NCBI GenBank assembly: GCA_934875375.1
Contig: CAKXHL010000001.1
Location: 62,001 to 126,000 of the forward strand
DNA length: 64,000 bases
DNA from: an uncultured bacterium
GTDB taxonomy: Bacteria; Bacillota; Clostridia; Oscillospirales; Ruminococcaceae
Direction: 5' to 3'
Shown one piece after another: positions 33,842 to 42,194 of the stretch. The notes under the pieces are model-generated. The model was not told the DNA's origin and made no database searches. It worked only from the letters and a program-made list of their open reading frames with translations. The position numbers were made by a program, and so were the translations under genes. The first letter of the stretch is position 1; each line of letters begins with the position of its first letter.

Positions 33842-34852
33842 ATGGAAAACCAAGCGCCTGCGCGCAAAAAAATTATTTTTTCCGGCATTCAGCCCAGCGG
33901 GCAGATTACCCTGGGCAATTACCTGGGTGCGGTTCGCAACTGGGTACAGCTGCAGGAGGATTACAACTGCATTTACAGCATCGTCAATATGCACGCAATC
34001 ACTGTGCGCCAGGATCCGGCTCAGTTAAAACAGCGAACGTTGGAAGCGTATGCGCTGATTCTGGCCTGCGGCGTGGACCCGGAAAAATCGATTGCCTTTA
34101 TTCAAAGCCACGTCAAGGAACATGCGGAGGCCAACTGGGTGCTGTCCTGCTATACCCAGTTCGGAGAACTGAACCGTATGACCCAGTTTAAGGATAAATC
34201 CGCTAAGAATCCGGACAATATCAATGCAGGCCTGTTCACCTATCCTGTGTTGATGGCAGGGGATATTCTTTTGTATCAGACCGACCTGGTGCCGGTGGGG
34301 ATTGATCAGAAACAGCATCTGGAGCTGGCAAGAGACGTGGCGATTCGTTTTAACGGTCAGCACGGCAACACTTTTGTGGTGCCGGACGGCTATATCCCTA
34401 AAATGGGCGCCAAGATCATGTCCTTGCAGGATCCAGCCAAGAAGATGAGCAAATCTGATCCGAACCCGAAGGGTTGCGTCTATATTCTGGATCCGCCGGA
34501 AACCATCATTAAAAAATTCAAAAGTGCTGTTACTGATTCCGAAGCACAGGTGGCATACTGCGAGGGAAAAGATGGAATCAATAACCTGATGACTATTTAT
34601 TCCTGTGTTACCGGAAAGTCCTATGAGCAGATTGAAAGCGAGTTTGCCGGAAAGGGCTATGGCGATTTCAAAATGGCCGTTGGCCAGGCAGTAGCGGACC
34701 ACTTGGCTCCGATCCGCGAAAAATATAACCAGCTGATGAATGATAAACCGTATTTGGAAAGCTGCTATCGTGCCGGAGCGGAAAAAGCCTCCCGTATTGC
34801 CGGCCGCACGTTGGAAAAGGTCTACAAAAAAGTCGGTTTTTTGGCAAAATAG
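33842..34852 (+). CDS. trpS: Tryptophanyl-tRNA synthetase
   Basis: This 336-residue class I synthetase charges tRNA-Trp. The HIGH-like motif reads 'TLGNYLG' (within 'GIQPSGQITLGNYLGA') and the KMSKS loop reads 'KKMSKSDP'. 'AGGAAGG' lies 8 nt before ATG 33842; the frame opens at 33833, but that start overlaps the site itself. There is no T-box leader directly before it. It is probably co-transcribed with the aminotransferase and ends in a strong terminator. Confidence 0.95.
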   Translation: MENQAPARKKIIFSGIQPSGQITLGNYLGAVRNWVQLQEDYNCIYSIVNMHAITVRQDPAQLKQRTLEAYALILACGVDPEKSIAFIQSHVKEHAEANWVLSCYTQFGELNRMTQFKDKSAKNPDNINAGLFTYPVLMAGDILLYQTDLVPVGIDQKQHLELARDVAIRFNGQHGNTFVVPDGYIPKMGAKIMSLQDPAKKMSKSDPNPKGCVYILDPPETIIKKFKSAVTDSEAQVAYCEGKDGINNLMTIYSCVTGKSYEQIESEFAGKGYGDFKMAVGQAVADHLAPIREKYNQLMNDKPYLESCYRAGAEKASRIAGRTLEKVYKKVGFLAK

Positions 34853-34863
34853 ATTTTTTTCCA

Positions 34864-34898
34864 AAGCCCTCCCCGTATTTCTGGGGAGGGCTTCTTTT
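34864..34898 (+). terminator. Intrinsic terminator after trpS
   Basis: An 11-bp GC-rich stem (34864-34874 with 34883-34893) with an 8-nt loop is followed by 'CTTTT'. Confidence 0.9.
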
Positions 34899-34929
34899 AT
34901 GATTTCTGCGCCTTTGTATTTTTCTCCGG

Positions 34930-34958
34930 TACTATTTTGGACAAAAGGTTCATATAGT
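34930..34958 (+). promoter_or_regulatory. Probable sigma-E promoter of spoIVA
   Basis: TACTATT (34930-34936) matches the sigma-E -35 consensus KMATATT at 6 of 7 positions. After a 14-bp spacer, CATATAGT (34951-34958) matches CATACAHT at 6 of 8. spoIVA is a known sigma-E target in the mother cell. Confidence 0.6.
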
Positions 34959-34993
34959 TGTGGTAGCAAAACGCACAAAGGGGACGGTGTTTT

Positions 34994-35092
34994 ATGGATT
35001 ACGGCCAAACAAAGCGCTCCCCGGCCAGGCCGCGCCAATCCGTTTTTCACATAGGATACCCGCAAAAAGCAGCGATCAATAAGGAGGGCTAG
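34994..35092 (+). CDS. Possible small leader protein upstream of spoIVA (32 aa)
   Basis: An open frame from ATG 34994, after 'AAAGGGG' with a long spacing, encodes 32 residues rich in Arg, Pro and Lys. Its stop codon lies just after the spoIVA ribosome-binding site, so its translation could affect initiation of spoIVA. I recognise no family, and the frame may be fortuitous. Confidence 0.25.
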   Translation: MDYGQTKRSPARPRQSVFHIGYPQKAAINKEG

Positions 35093-35096
35093 ATCA

Positions 35097-36575
35097 ATGG
35101 AAAACCGCAGCATTTATCAGGACATTGCGATGCGGACCGGCGGAGATATTTATTTGGGGCTTGTAGGTCCGGTCCGTACGGGAAAATCGACCTTTATTAA
35201 AAAGTTTATGGAAACACTGGTCATTCCCAATATTGACAGCGATTACCGCCGGGAGCGGGCAGTAGATGAACTGCCGCAGTCGGCCGCGGGCAAAACCATC
35301 ATGACCACCGAGCCGAAATTCATTCCTGAAGAGGCGGTAGAGGTTTTTTTAGATGATCAGGCATCCTTTCGGGTACGCTTGATCGACTGTGTGGGTTATG
35401 TGGTGCCCAGCGCGTTGGGTTACGTGGAAAACGACGGGCCGAGAATGGTTGTAACGCCCTGGTTTGAAGAGGAAGTTCCCTTCAATATGGCAGCGGAAAT
35501 CGGGACCCGCAAGGTCATTCAGGAACATTCTACAATCGGCCTTGTGGTAACAACGGACGGATCCATCAGCGACATTCCCAGGGAAGAATATGAACAGGCG
35601 GAAGAAAGGGTTATTTCAGAGTTAAAGGAGATTGAAAAGCCCTTTGTGGTGCTGTTAAATGCAACACAGCCGGGATCTGCCAAGGTGCAGGATTTGGCTC
35701 GGCAGCTAAGCGAAAAATATGCAGTGCCGGTCATGCCGGTCAACTGTCTGGAACTGACTCAAAACGACATTCGGGATATTATGTCCGCAGTGCTGTATCA
35801 GTTTCCGGTTAAGGAAATCTGCGTAGATTTTCCCCGTTGGATTCTCTCACTGGAAAAGGACCATTGGCTGCGGCAGGAACTGGTCAGTTCTATTTTGGAC
35901 CATGCGCAGGAAATCGTCCGAATCCGGGATGTGGAGTCGGCTATGTCCAAAACCACGGAGCAGGAACATGTGGAGAGTGCTTCGGTTACGGAGATCGATT
36001 TGGGGCGCGGTCGGGTCAAGCTGCTGATGCAGGTACCGGGGAACCTGCTGTACGAAATTATCAGTGAACGAACCGGTTTGGATATTGATTCTGAAGCAGG
36101 TCTGATGCCCTGTATGATTGAACTGGCCCAAATGAAGCGGGACTATGAAAAAATCAAGGGCGCATTGGACCAAGTAGAAGCAGTAGGATACGGCATTGTG
36201 ATGCCGACGCTGGAGGAACTGCGGTTGGAGGAACCGGAAATTGTCAAACAAGGCAACCGGTATGGTGTTCGCCTGAAAGCCAGTGCCCCGTCTATCCACA
36301 TGATGAAGGCGGATATTACCACTGAAATTTCGCCGATTGTCGGCTCGGAAAAACAATCCGAAGAATTGGTGATGTACTTATTGCAGGAATTTGAAGACAG
36401 CCCGGAAAAAATCTGGGAGTCGAATATTTTCGGCAAATCTCTTCATTCTCTGGTAAACGAGGGGCTGCATAACAAATTGTACCGGATGCCGCAAGAGGCG
36501 CGGCTGAAGCTGCAGGAAACCATTGAACGGATTATCAATGAGGGATGCACGGGCCTGATCTGTATTATTATATAA
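35097..36575 (+). CDS. spoIVA: Stage IV sporulation protein A, spore coat ATPase
   Basis: This 492-residue ATPase polymerises around the forespore to form the base of the spore coat. The Walker A motif is 'GPVRTGKSTFIKKF' (about residues 23-36). The Walker B-like 'RLIDCVGYVV' and the specificity loop region with 'NATQPGS' follow. A long helical middle domain and the conserved C-terminal domain, ending in 'GLICIII', complete it; the latter meets SpoVM. 'AAGGAGGG' precedes ATG 35097. A sigma-E-like promoter lies upstream and a terminator downstream, so it is a single-gene unit. spoVM is in this same window. Confidence 0.95.
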   Translation: MENRSIYQDIAMRTGGDIYLGLVGPVRTGKSTFIKKFMETLVIPNIDSDYRRERAVDELPQSAAGKTIMTTEPKFIPEEAVEVFLDDQASFRVRLIDCVGYVVPSALGYVENDGPRMVVTPWFEEEVPFNMAAEIGTRKVIQEHSTIGLVVTTDGSISDIPREEYEQAEERVISELKEIEKPFVVLLNATQPGSAKVQDLARQLSEKYAVPVMPVNCLELTQNDIRDIMSAVLYQFPVKEICVDFPRWILSLEKDHWLRQELVSSILDHAQEIVRIRDVESAMSKTTEQEHVESASVTEIDLGRGRVKLLMQVPGNLLYEIISERTGLDIDSEAGLMPCMIELAQMKRDYEKIKGALDQVEAVGYGIVMPTLEELRLEEPEIVKQGNRYGVRLKASAPSIHMMKADITTEISPIVGSEKQSEELVMYLLQEFEDSPEKIWESNIFGKSLHSLVNEGLHNKLYRMPQEARLKLQETIERIINEGCTGLICIII

Positions 36576-36589
36576 AAAAGAAAAGCTGC

Positions 36590-36620
36590 AAAAGCGCCGG
36601 AGCGTATACCGGCGCTTTTT
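36590..36620 (+). terminator. Intrinsic terminator after spoIVA
   Basis: An 11-bp stem (36590-36600 with 36609-36619) with an 8-nt loop is followed by a T run. Confidence 0.9.
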
Positions 36621-36663
36621 TGATTGTGTGGGAAAAAGAATCCTTTTATAGGAAAAGAATCTG

Positions 36664-36672
36664 TGTTATACT
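36664..36672 (+). promoter_or_regulatory. Extended -10 promoter of the DivIVA-like gene
   Basis: TGT-TATACT gives an extended -10 element. The -35 region (TTTTAT at 36644-36649) is poor. The leader would be about 130 nt. Confidence 0.5.
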
Positions 36673-36807
36673 GATAAAATAGATGAGAACTTTCTGCTTT
36701 TTGTATTTGTGGCGGTGATACCGAAATTTTGGCCATATTGTTTGGGAAAATAGAAGAAACAGATCCCTGAAAGCCAGGGGAATAGATGGGGAAAAGGAGA
36801 GACCAAA

Positions 36808-37632
36808 ATGGCAAAAGGAGATTTATTTTCCACCGTTCTGCGTGGATTTCATAAGGAACAGGTATCTCAATATTTAAATGATTTGATCCGAAAGTATGAG
36901 CGGGAAAAGGAAGAACTAAACAAAAAGTACGAGGGAATCAGCCCGAATGTGGTTCAGGAACTGCGGCAGGAAAATGACCGGCTTCGACGGGAACTGGAAC
37001 AGGAAAAAACGCGCAATACAGAACTGGAACAGCAAAAAGGGAAGATTTCTCCGGATCATCAGGAGGACCAGGATTTAGAAAAGCTGCGGCTTTTGGCCAG
37101 TCAGATCAAATCCCGGATGGAAGAGGCCCGGCAGATGGAACAGGCTGCATGCCGGGAAAGCGAACGGATCATTGCCGCGGCAAGAATGGAAGAACAGACA
37201 ATTCTCAATAAAGCGAAGAAAGCGGGAAGCGAAGGAGAATCTGCGCTGGAGCGCCGCCGCCGGGAATTAGAGAGGGAAAAGGAACAGGTTTTAAAAGAGA
37301 AAAGCGTGGCGGCGGATCTGTTGAAACAGGCACAAAAGGATGCCGAGGACTTGCGTGCTGCGGCACACAGAGAACAGGAAGAGATGCGGAAAACAGCACA
37401 GCAGCAATCGGAGGAACTTCTCCAAAAGGCCAGGACAGAAGCGGCAGAAATTCTTCAGCAGGCGAAAGCAGAGAAAGTGCGGCAGATGGAACAGATGCGG
37501 GATGAAATGATAGAGGCGAAGCGGCAGTTGGGCAGTATGGCGGGGAGAATTGGAAATCTATCGCAGGAGCTGGAACGTTTTGGCGTTTTGCTGGCACAGC
37601 AAAATGAGGGCGGATCAAAAGAAAAAGCATAG
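36808..37632 (+). CDS. DivIVA-like coiled-coil protein
   Basis: The protein has 274 residues. The N-terminal about 40 residues ('FSTVLRGFHKEQVSQYLNDL') resemble the membrane-binding DivIVA start. The rest is an almost unbroken charged coiled coil (about 45-255) rich in Glu, Arg, Gln and Ala, with heptad character. DivIVA-type proteins gather at curved membrane such as poles or septa and recruit partners. It lies between spoIVA and a phospholipase-like gene, away from the usual sepF-ylm cluster, so it is probably a paralogue. The specific role is unknown. Confidence 0.75.
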   Translation: MAKGDLFSTVLRGFHKEQVSQYLNDLIRKYEREKEELNKKYEGISPNVVQELRQENDRLRRELEQEKTRNTELEQQKGKISPDHQEDQDLEKLRLLASQIKSRMEEARQMEQAACRESERIIAAARMEEQTILNKAKKAGSEGESALERRRRELEREKEQVLKEKSVAADLLKQAQKDAEDLRAAAHREQEEMRKTAQQQSEELLQKARTEAAEILQQAKAEKVRQMEQMRDEMIEAKRQLGSMAGRIGNLSQELERFGVLLAQQNEGGSKEKA

Positions 37633-37766
37633 ACTTGTAAGAAAAATGCGTTTTTTACAAAATTCAAACATAAATTTGACCTGTGCCGGAACAATAAATG
37701 TTAGCATAACAGCGAAAAAGACCGTTGAAATTTCCGTCCCTTTTTGGGGAGGATAGGAGGAATAGG

Positions 37767-38558
37767 ATGCCTGCGATGTATGCGCACGATACCTTTGGCA
37801 GAAAAGTAGCCGCAAAATTACCGCTCTCGGTAAAACAGCCGATTTTGCAGTATCCCCAGATGTTTCGGGTAGGATTGCAGGGGCCGGATGTATTATTTTT
37901 TTACAATCCGTTTACGGAACATCCGATCGGCAACGTGGGAAGATCCCTGCATAAAAAAACAGCGCGATCCTTTTTGGAAAATGCTCGGGAAATTTGGAAA
38001 GCCGGTGGGGAAAAGGTTTCGCAGCTTTCTTATTTGATGGGCTTTTTGTGCCATTTTATGCTGGACAGCGCCTGCCATCCGTATATCGACAACCAGATTG
38101 AAAAAATCGGCGTGGGGCATGTTGCCATCGAAACGGAATTCGAACGGCTTTTGTTGCTGTTGGATGGAAAAGATCCGGTCTCTTTCCCCGTTGGGTACTG
38201 TATGCCGACTGATGAAGATTTGGCGCAGGGAATCGCTCCGTTTTATCCTGGTGTTTCAGTACGGGATATGAGCAGAAGTATCCGCGCCATGCGGCGCTAT
38301 AAAAATTTGTTGGTGATGCCAAATCAGCTGTTGCGTGAGACGGCCAAAAAAGGCCTTCATCTGGTGGGACAGTATAACGCGATTACACAGCATGTGATCG
38401 AGCCGGACCCAGACCTGCGGTGCCGGATAACCTGTGAGCATCTGTTGGCTTTGTATCGGCGGACGGTTCCACAGGCAGTTTTGCAGGAAAAGGCTTTTGT
38501 AAATGCTATGGTGAATGGCGAGGATTTTGACGAACGTTTGAACCGGAATTTTGAATGA
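37767..38558 (+). CDS. Zinc-dependent phospholipase C family protein
   Basis: This 263-residue protein resembles the Zn_dep_PLPC family. Likely zinc-ligand segments are the N-terminal 'YAHDTFG', 'GPDVLFFYNPF', 'GFLCHFMLDSACHPYID' (two His and an Asp, about residues 91-107) and 'HVAIETEFER'. No signal peptide is visible, so it may act inside the cell or on the inner membrane face. 'AGGAGG' lies 6 nt before ATG 37767. Members in Clostridia are common but uncharacterised. The MFS gene follows after 10 bp. Confidence 0.8.
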   Translation: MPAMYAHDTFGRKVAAKLPLSVKQPILQYPQMFRVGLQGPDVLFFYNPFTEHPIGNVGRSLHKKTARSFLENAREIWKAGGEKVSQLSYLMGFLCHFMLDSACHPYIDNQIEKIGVGHVAIETEFERLLLLLDGKDPVSFPVGYCMPTDEDLAQGIAPFYPGVSVRDMSRSIRAMRRYKNLLVMPNQLLRETAKKGLHLVGQYNAITQHVIEPDPDLRCRITCEHLLALYRRTVPQAVLQEKAFVNAMVNGEDFDERLNRNFE

Positions 38559-38568
38559 GGAAGAAGAT

Positions 38569-39816
38569 ATGACAAAAGAAAAACTGACCAAACTGGAAAA
38601 ATACTGGATTTTATATGATGTAGCCAATTCCGCATTTATTTTGCTGGTAGCCACCATTGTTCCCATTTACTTCAACAGTCTGGCAGAAGCGGCGGGAATT
38701 TCCGAAGTGGATTATCTGGCCTATTGGGGGTATGCCGCTTCGGTGGCGACATTGGTTGTAGCGCTGATTGGGCCGGTTTTTGGTACAATGGCAGATATGA
38801 AAAACTTTAAAAAGCCAATTTTCACCATTAGCATGATGGTTGGCGTACTCGGCTGTGCGGCGTTGTCCTTTCCCACTTCCTGGGTGGTCTTTTTGGCGGT
38901 GTTTGTCATTGCCAAGGTGGGCTTTTCTACCAGCCTGATTTTTTATGATTCTATGCTGTCTGACGTAACAAAGCCAGAGCGGATGGATGAGGTATCTTCC
39001 CATGGCTATGCCTGGGGTTACATAGGCAGCTGCGTGCCGTTTCTGATTAGCCTTGGCATTGTTCTTGGCAATGAGGCGCTGGGGATTTCCATGACGGTGG
39101 CAATGGGAATTTCCTTTTTCCTTAACGCTGCATGGTGGCTTGTGTTAACGCTGCCGCTGTTGAGAAATTATAATCAGACTCATTATTCTCCGAAACGGGA
39201 ACATGCGATACTGGATACGTTTGTTACACTCTGCCGAACGTTTCGGGAAATTAAAAGCCAAAAGCATATTTTTCTGTTTCTGCTGGCTTTCTTTTTCTTT
39301 ATTGATGGTGTCTATACCATTATTGATATGGCCACAGCGTTCGGCAGCGCTCTGGGGTTTGATTCCACCATGTTGCTGCTTGCGCTTTTGCTCACACAGG
39401 TCGTTGCTTTCCCCTTTGCACTGATTTTTGGAAAAGCTGCAAAAAAATATCGAAATGATACGCTGATTAAAATTTGTATTGTAGCGTATACGGCAATCGC
39501 TCTGTTTGCCATTCAGTTGGATCGGGTTTGGGAGTTTTGGCTGCTGGCCGGGTGTGTGGGAATGTTTCAGGGCGGAATTCAAGCTCTTTCCCGTTCTTAT
39601 TTTGCCAAAATCATTCCGCCGGAGAAAGCGGGAGAATATTTCGGACTGTTTGACATCTGCGGAAAGGGCGCTTCCTTTATGGGGACTGCACTGGTAGGAT
39701 TATTCACGCAGATGACTGGCAGTACGAACTGGGGAATTTCCATTTTGGCACTGATTTTTGTGATTGGATTGGTTTTGTTCCACTATGCGGCAAAAGAGAA
39801 CCCAGCAAGAAAATAA
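38569..39816 (+). CDS. UMF1-type MFS transporter
   Basis: The transporter has 415 residues and about 12 transmembrane helices. It belongs to the Atg22/UMF1 branch of the major facilitator superfamily, seen in 'YDVANSAFI' in the first helix, 'ALIGPVFGTMADMKNFKKP' after helix 2 and 'FQGGIQALSRSYFAKIIPPEKAGEYFG' near helices 10-11. The substrate is unknown. ATG 38569 has 'AGGAAG' upstream; an earlier ATG at 38551 overlaps the end of the preceding gene. A strong terminator follows. Confidence 0.88.
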   Translation: MTKEKLTKLEKYWILYDVANSAFILLVATIVPIYFNSLAEAAGISEVDYLAYWGYAASVATLVVALIGPVFGTMADMKNFKKPIFTISMMVGVLGCAALSFPTSWVVFLAVFVIAKVGFSTSLIFYDSMLSDVTKPERMDEVSSHGYAWGYIGSCVPFLISLGIVLGNEALGISMTVAMGISFFLNAAWWLVLTLPLLRNYNQTHYSPKREHAILDTFVTLCRTFREIKSQKHIFLFLLAFFFFIDGVYTIIDMATAFGSALGFDSTMLLLALLLTQVVAFPFALIFGKAAKKYRNDTLIKICIVAYTAIALFAIQLDRVWEFWLLAGCVGMFQGGIQALSRSYFAKIIPPEKAGEYFGLFDICGKGASFMGTALVGLFTQMTGSTNWGISILALIFVIGLVLFHYAAKENPARK

Positions 39817-39846
39817 AGTATTTCGAAAAAAAACGATTTTTTAGAG

Positions 39847-39875
39847 AAAGCGGTGCAGTTTTGCACCGCTTTTTT
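39847..39875 (+). terminator. Intrinsic terminator after the MFS gene
   Basis: An 11-bp stem (39847-39857 with 39862-39872) with a GTTT loop and a T run. Confidence 0.92.
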
Positions 39876-39916
39876 ACATCAGCTTGACGAAAAAAATAAA
39901 AAATCCTTACAAATCA

Positions 39917-39945
39917 TAGACCGAAGGTATGAGTTGTATTATAAT
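39917..39945 (+). promoter_or_regulatory. Promoter of the MATE transporter gene
   Basis: TAGACC (39917-39922), a 17-bp spacer and TATAAT (39940-39945). Confidence 0.6.
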
Positions 39946-40000
39946 ATTCTTAATACATTATGTGATGAATATTTTTACTTTAGGTGGTGAGATCTGCTGG

Positions 40001-40030
40001 ATGCCGGTGGCGGAAGGCGGGAAGGCATGA
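40001..40030 (+). CDS. Possible nine-codon leader peptide overlapping the MATE start
   Basis: ATG 40001 opens a frame M-P-V-A-E-G-G-K-A. Its TGA overlaps the MATE start codon as ATGA (40027-40030). 'AGGTGGTGAG' lies upstream. The arrangement would couple translation of the transporter to the leader. Evidence is positional only. Confidence 0.25.
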   Translation: MPVAEGGKA

Positions 40031-41484
40031 ATGAAAGTCAATCAAAGGTTCGTGGGCTGGCTCTTGACCTTGTAGAAGAAGGAAAAGACCTGTCCCTGTG
40101 GGAGCAGAAGGTGCAAAAAAAGAAAAAGCCTCTGCCGGAGGGCGTTACTAACAAAATGATGTACTCGGATGTTATCCGAATTGCTTGGCCTTCCATGGTA
40201 GAGCTTTTGCTGACTCAGCTGGCGTCTATGGTGGATTTAATGATGGTGGGGCAGCTGGGTGCCTGGGCTCTTACCTCCGTTGGGCTGACGACTCAGCCAA
40301 AGTTTTTGTTTATGACCATATTTCAGGCAATGAACGTGGGCGCGACGGCAATGGTTGCCCGCTATAAAGGCGCGGGGCGCCCGGATAAGGCTAATTTAGT
40401 GATGCGCCAAGCGCTGATGATGACCTTTTTAGGCGCGATAGCGATGTCATTTATCGGGTATTTTACATCAGAGTGGATGGTTCAATTTATGGGTGCGGCC
40501 GATGCGGAAAGTTTAGCGGGCGGAACAATCTATCTGCAAATTCAGATGATTGGATTTTTGCCAATGGCTCTGACCACGGTTATTACCGCTGTTTTGCGTG
40601 GAGTTGGAGACTCGAGAACGGCCATGATTTACAACGTTGTGGCCAATGTGGTGAATGTGATTCTCAATTATTTTCTGATTTATGGGCATATGGGATTCCC
40701 AGCTATGGGAGTTGCAGGCGCCTCTTTGGCCACGATTCTGGGCCAGCTGGTAGCTATGGTAATGGCTTTTTACGCGGCAATGCGTCATGGCAGCGGCTAT
40801 CTGCATCTGAATTTGCGAGACGGTTTTCTGCCGGATAAAGAATCTATTGCGGCTATATTCAAGATAGGTTTTCCCGCGATGGTGGAACAGCTGGTCATGC
40901 GCGCTGGCATGATTATCTATTCCAAAACGGTAGCTTCTTTGGGAACGATTGCGTTTGCGACCCATCAGGTATGCATGAACATACAGGCGTTGTCTTTCAT
41001 GAATGGCCAGGCATTCGGCGTTTCCGCCACTTCTCTGGTTGGCCAGTGTTTGGGAAAACGCCGACCGGATATGGCAGAGGAGTACAGCCGGCGAACCCGC
41101 CGGGTGGGTATGATTGTTTCCTTCTGTCTGGCGGCTTGCTTTGTACTGTTTTCCCATCAGATTGTCGCTTTGTATAACGACGAGCCGGAAATTGTGTCTC
41201 TGGGCGGTACCATTTTGATGTTTATCGCTTTCATCCAGCCGTTTCAGGCCTCTCAGTTTATTCTGGCAGGTGTACTGCGCGGTGCCGGCGATACGCGGGC
41301 AACTGCGGTTATTACTTTTATGACAGTACTGCTGGTGCGTCCCGGATTGGCACTTTTGATGATCCATGTATTCCATTGGGGCTTGCCGGGCGCTTGGGTG
41401 GCTTTGGCGGCAGATCAGCTGCTCCGATCTTTGCTGGTGTGGCTGCGGTACAGTACCGGGAAATGGAAAACAATCAAGGTTTAA
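40027..41484 (+). CDS. MATE family efflux transporter
   Basis: This 485-residue antiporter has 12 predicted helices in two homologous halves. Family signatures include 'WPSMVELLLTQLASMVDLMMVG' in helix 1 (split by a charged residue), 'GVGDSRTAMIYN' and, in the second half, 'GAGDTRATAVI'. It would export organic cations or drugs using Na or H gradients. The N-terminal 40 residues are polar and longer than usual. GGAAGG precedes ATG 40027. A terminator follows, so it is its own unit. Confidence 0.92.
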   Translation: MNESQSKVRGLALDLVEEGKDLSLWEQKVQKKKKPLPEGVTNKMMYSDVIRIAWPSMVELLLTQLASMVDLMMVGQLGAWALTSVGLTTQPKFLFMTIFQAMNVGATAMVARYKGAGRPDKANLVMRQALMMTFLGAIAMSFIGYFTSEWMVQFMGAADAESLAGGTIYLQIQMIGFLPMALTTVITAVLRGVGDSRTAMIYNVVANVVNVILNYFLIYGHMGFPAMGVAGASLATILGQLVAMVMAFYAAMRHGSGYLHLNLRDGFLPDKESIAAIFKIGFPAMVEQLVMRAGMIIYSKTVASLGTIAFATHQVCMNIQALSFMNGQAFGVSATSLVGQCLGKRRPDMAEEYSRRTRRVGMIVSFCLAACFVLFSHQIVALYNDEPEIVSLGGTILMFIAFIQPFQASQFILAGVLRGAGDTRATAVITFMTVLLVRPGLALLMIHVFHWGLPGAWVALAADQLLRSLLVWLRYSTGKWKTIKV

Positions 41485-41511
41485 CAGTGGCTCCTTTTCC
41501 ATATAGCCTAT

Positions 41512-41542
41512 AAAAAAGAGACGGTTGACCCGTCTCTTTTTT
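41512..41542 (+). terminator. Terminator after the MATE gene
   Basis: A 7-bp GC stem (41518-41524 with 41530-41536) extended by A/T pairs, ending in a T run. Confidence 0.9.
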
Positions 41543-41664
41543 ATAGGCAAAAGGATGGCAGCGGGACAGGAAAAAAGAAAAAGCTTTCCCAGAATTTTCG
41601 CATTGTGCCAAAAATAGAAAAGCTTTATTCATGGTTTGTTCACAAGGGGGCGATACATTATCTA

Positions 41665-41693
41665 TTGACAAAAAGAAAACAAGGCGTTATATT
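41665..41693 (+). promoter_or_regulatory. Promoter of the fatty-acid synthesis operon
   Basis: TTGACA (41665-41670), a 17-bp spacer and TATATT (41688-41693): a near-consensus sigma-A promoter. Confidence 0.85.
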
Positions 41694-41697
41694 CAAA

Positions 41698-41716
41698 TAG
41701 TTAGATTATCAAACTA
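41698..41716 (+). promoter_or_regulatory. Presumed FabT operator
   Basis: TAGTTAGATTATCAAACTA is a 19-bp near-perfect palindrome. It has the 'TTGATTATCAAA'-like core of FabT sites in lactic acid bacteria. It covers the predicted transcription start and precedes the fabT-like gene. Confidence 0.75.
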
Positions 41717-41735
41717 ATTTTCCGGGGGAACGAGT

Positions 41736-42194
41736 ATGGACGCTTTTGCGATAGCTTTAAATGAGGTGCTGGTAGATACTTATCACAATATCCTGCGTGT
41801 TGAGGAGAAAGCACTGAAAAAAAGCGGGCGAATTCATCTCTCCATCAAGGAAATGCATTTGATTGAAGCAGTTGGAAAGGGAGAGGACGAGGGTCGGACG
41901 GTCAGCGAGATTGCCGATGCTATGAATATCACTCGTCCGACAGCTACCGTCGCGATCAATAAACTGGAGAAAAGAGGTTATTTGGAAAAAAAAACTGGCA
42001 ATGAAGATGGCAGAACAGTTCGCGTTACTTTGACCCGGAGTGGGAAACGAATCGACCATTTTCACAGGTTGTACCATTATAATATGGTTACAAAGATTGC
42101 CGAGGGTTTGACCGATACGGAAAAGGACAGCCTTTTTCAGGGAATCCGAAAGCTGAATGAATTTTTGAAAGAAAGTCTGGGAGAGAAAAAATGA
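41736..42194 (+). CDS. fabT: MarR-family regulator of fatty acid synthesis, FabT-like
   Basis: This is a 152-residue winged-helix regulator. The DNA-binding part is 'SEIADAMNITRPTATVAINKLEKRGYLEKK' in two pieces, with the wing at 'NEDGRTVRVTLT'. In Streptococcus and Lactococcus FabT with acyl-ACP represses the fab operon. The gene order here (fabT-fabH-acpP-fabK-fabD-fabG-fabF-accB-fabZ-accC-accD-accA) is the same apart from fabM. A palindrome at its promoter suggests autoregulation. The end overlaps fabH by 4 bp (ATGA). Confidence 0.88.
   Translation: MDAFAIALNEVLVDTYHNILRVEEKALKKSGRIHLSIKEMHLIEAVGKGEDEGRTVSEIADAMNITRPTATVAINKLEKRGYLEKKTGNEDGRTVRVTLTRSGKRIDHFHRLYHYNMVTKIAEGLTDTEKDSLFQGIRKLNEFLKESLGEKK

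Noticed and set aside
34025..35113. 362-codon minus-strand frame opposite trpS
   Set aside because: Antisense shadow of trpS that crosses its terminator; low-complexity His/Arg-rich translation without motifs.
40513..41550. 345-codon minus-strand frame opposite the MATE gene
   Set aside because: Antisense to a clear MATE transporter; the translation is rich in His, Gln and Arg as expected for a shadow frame.
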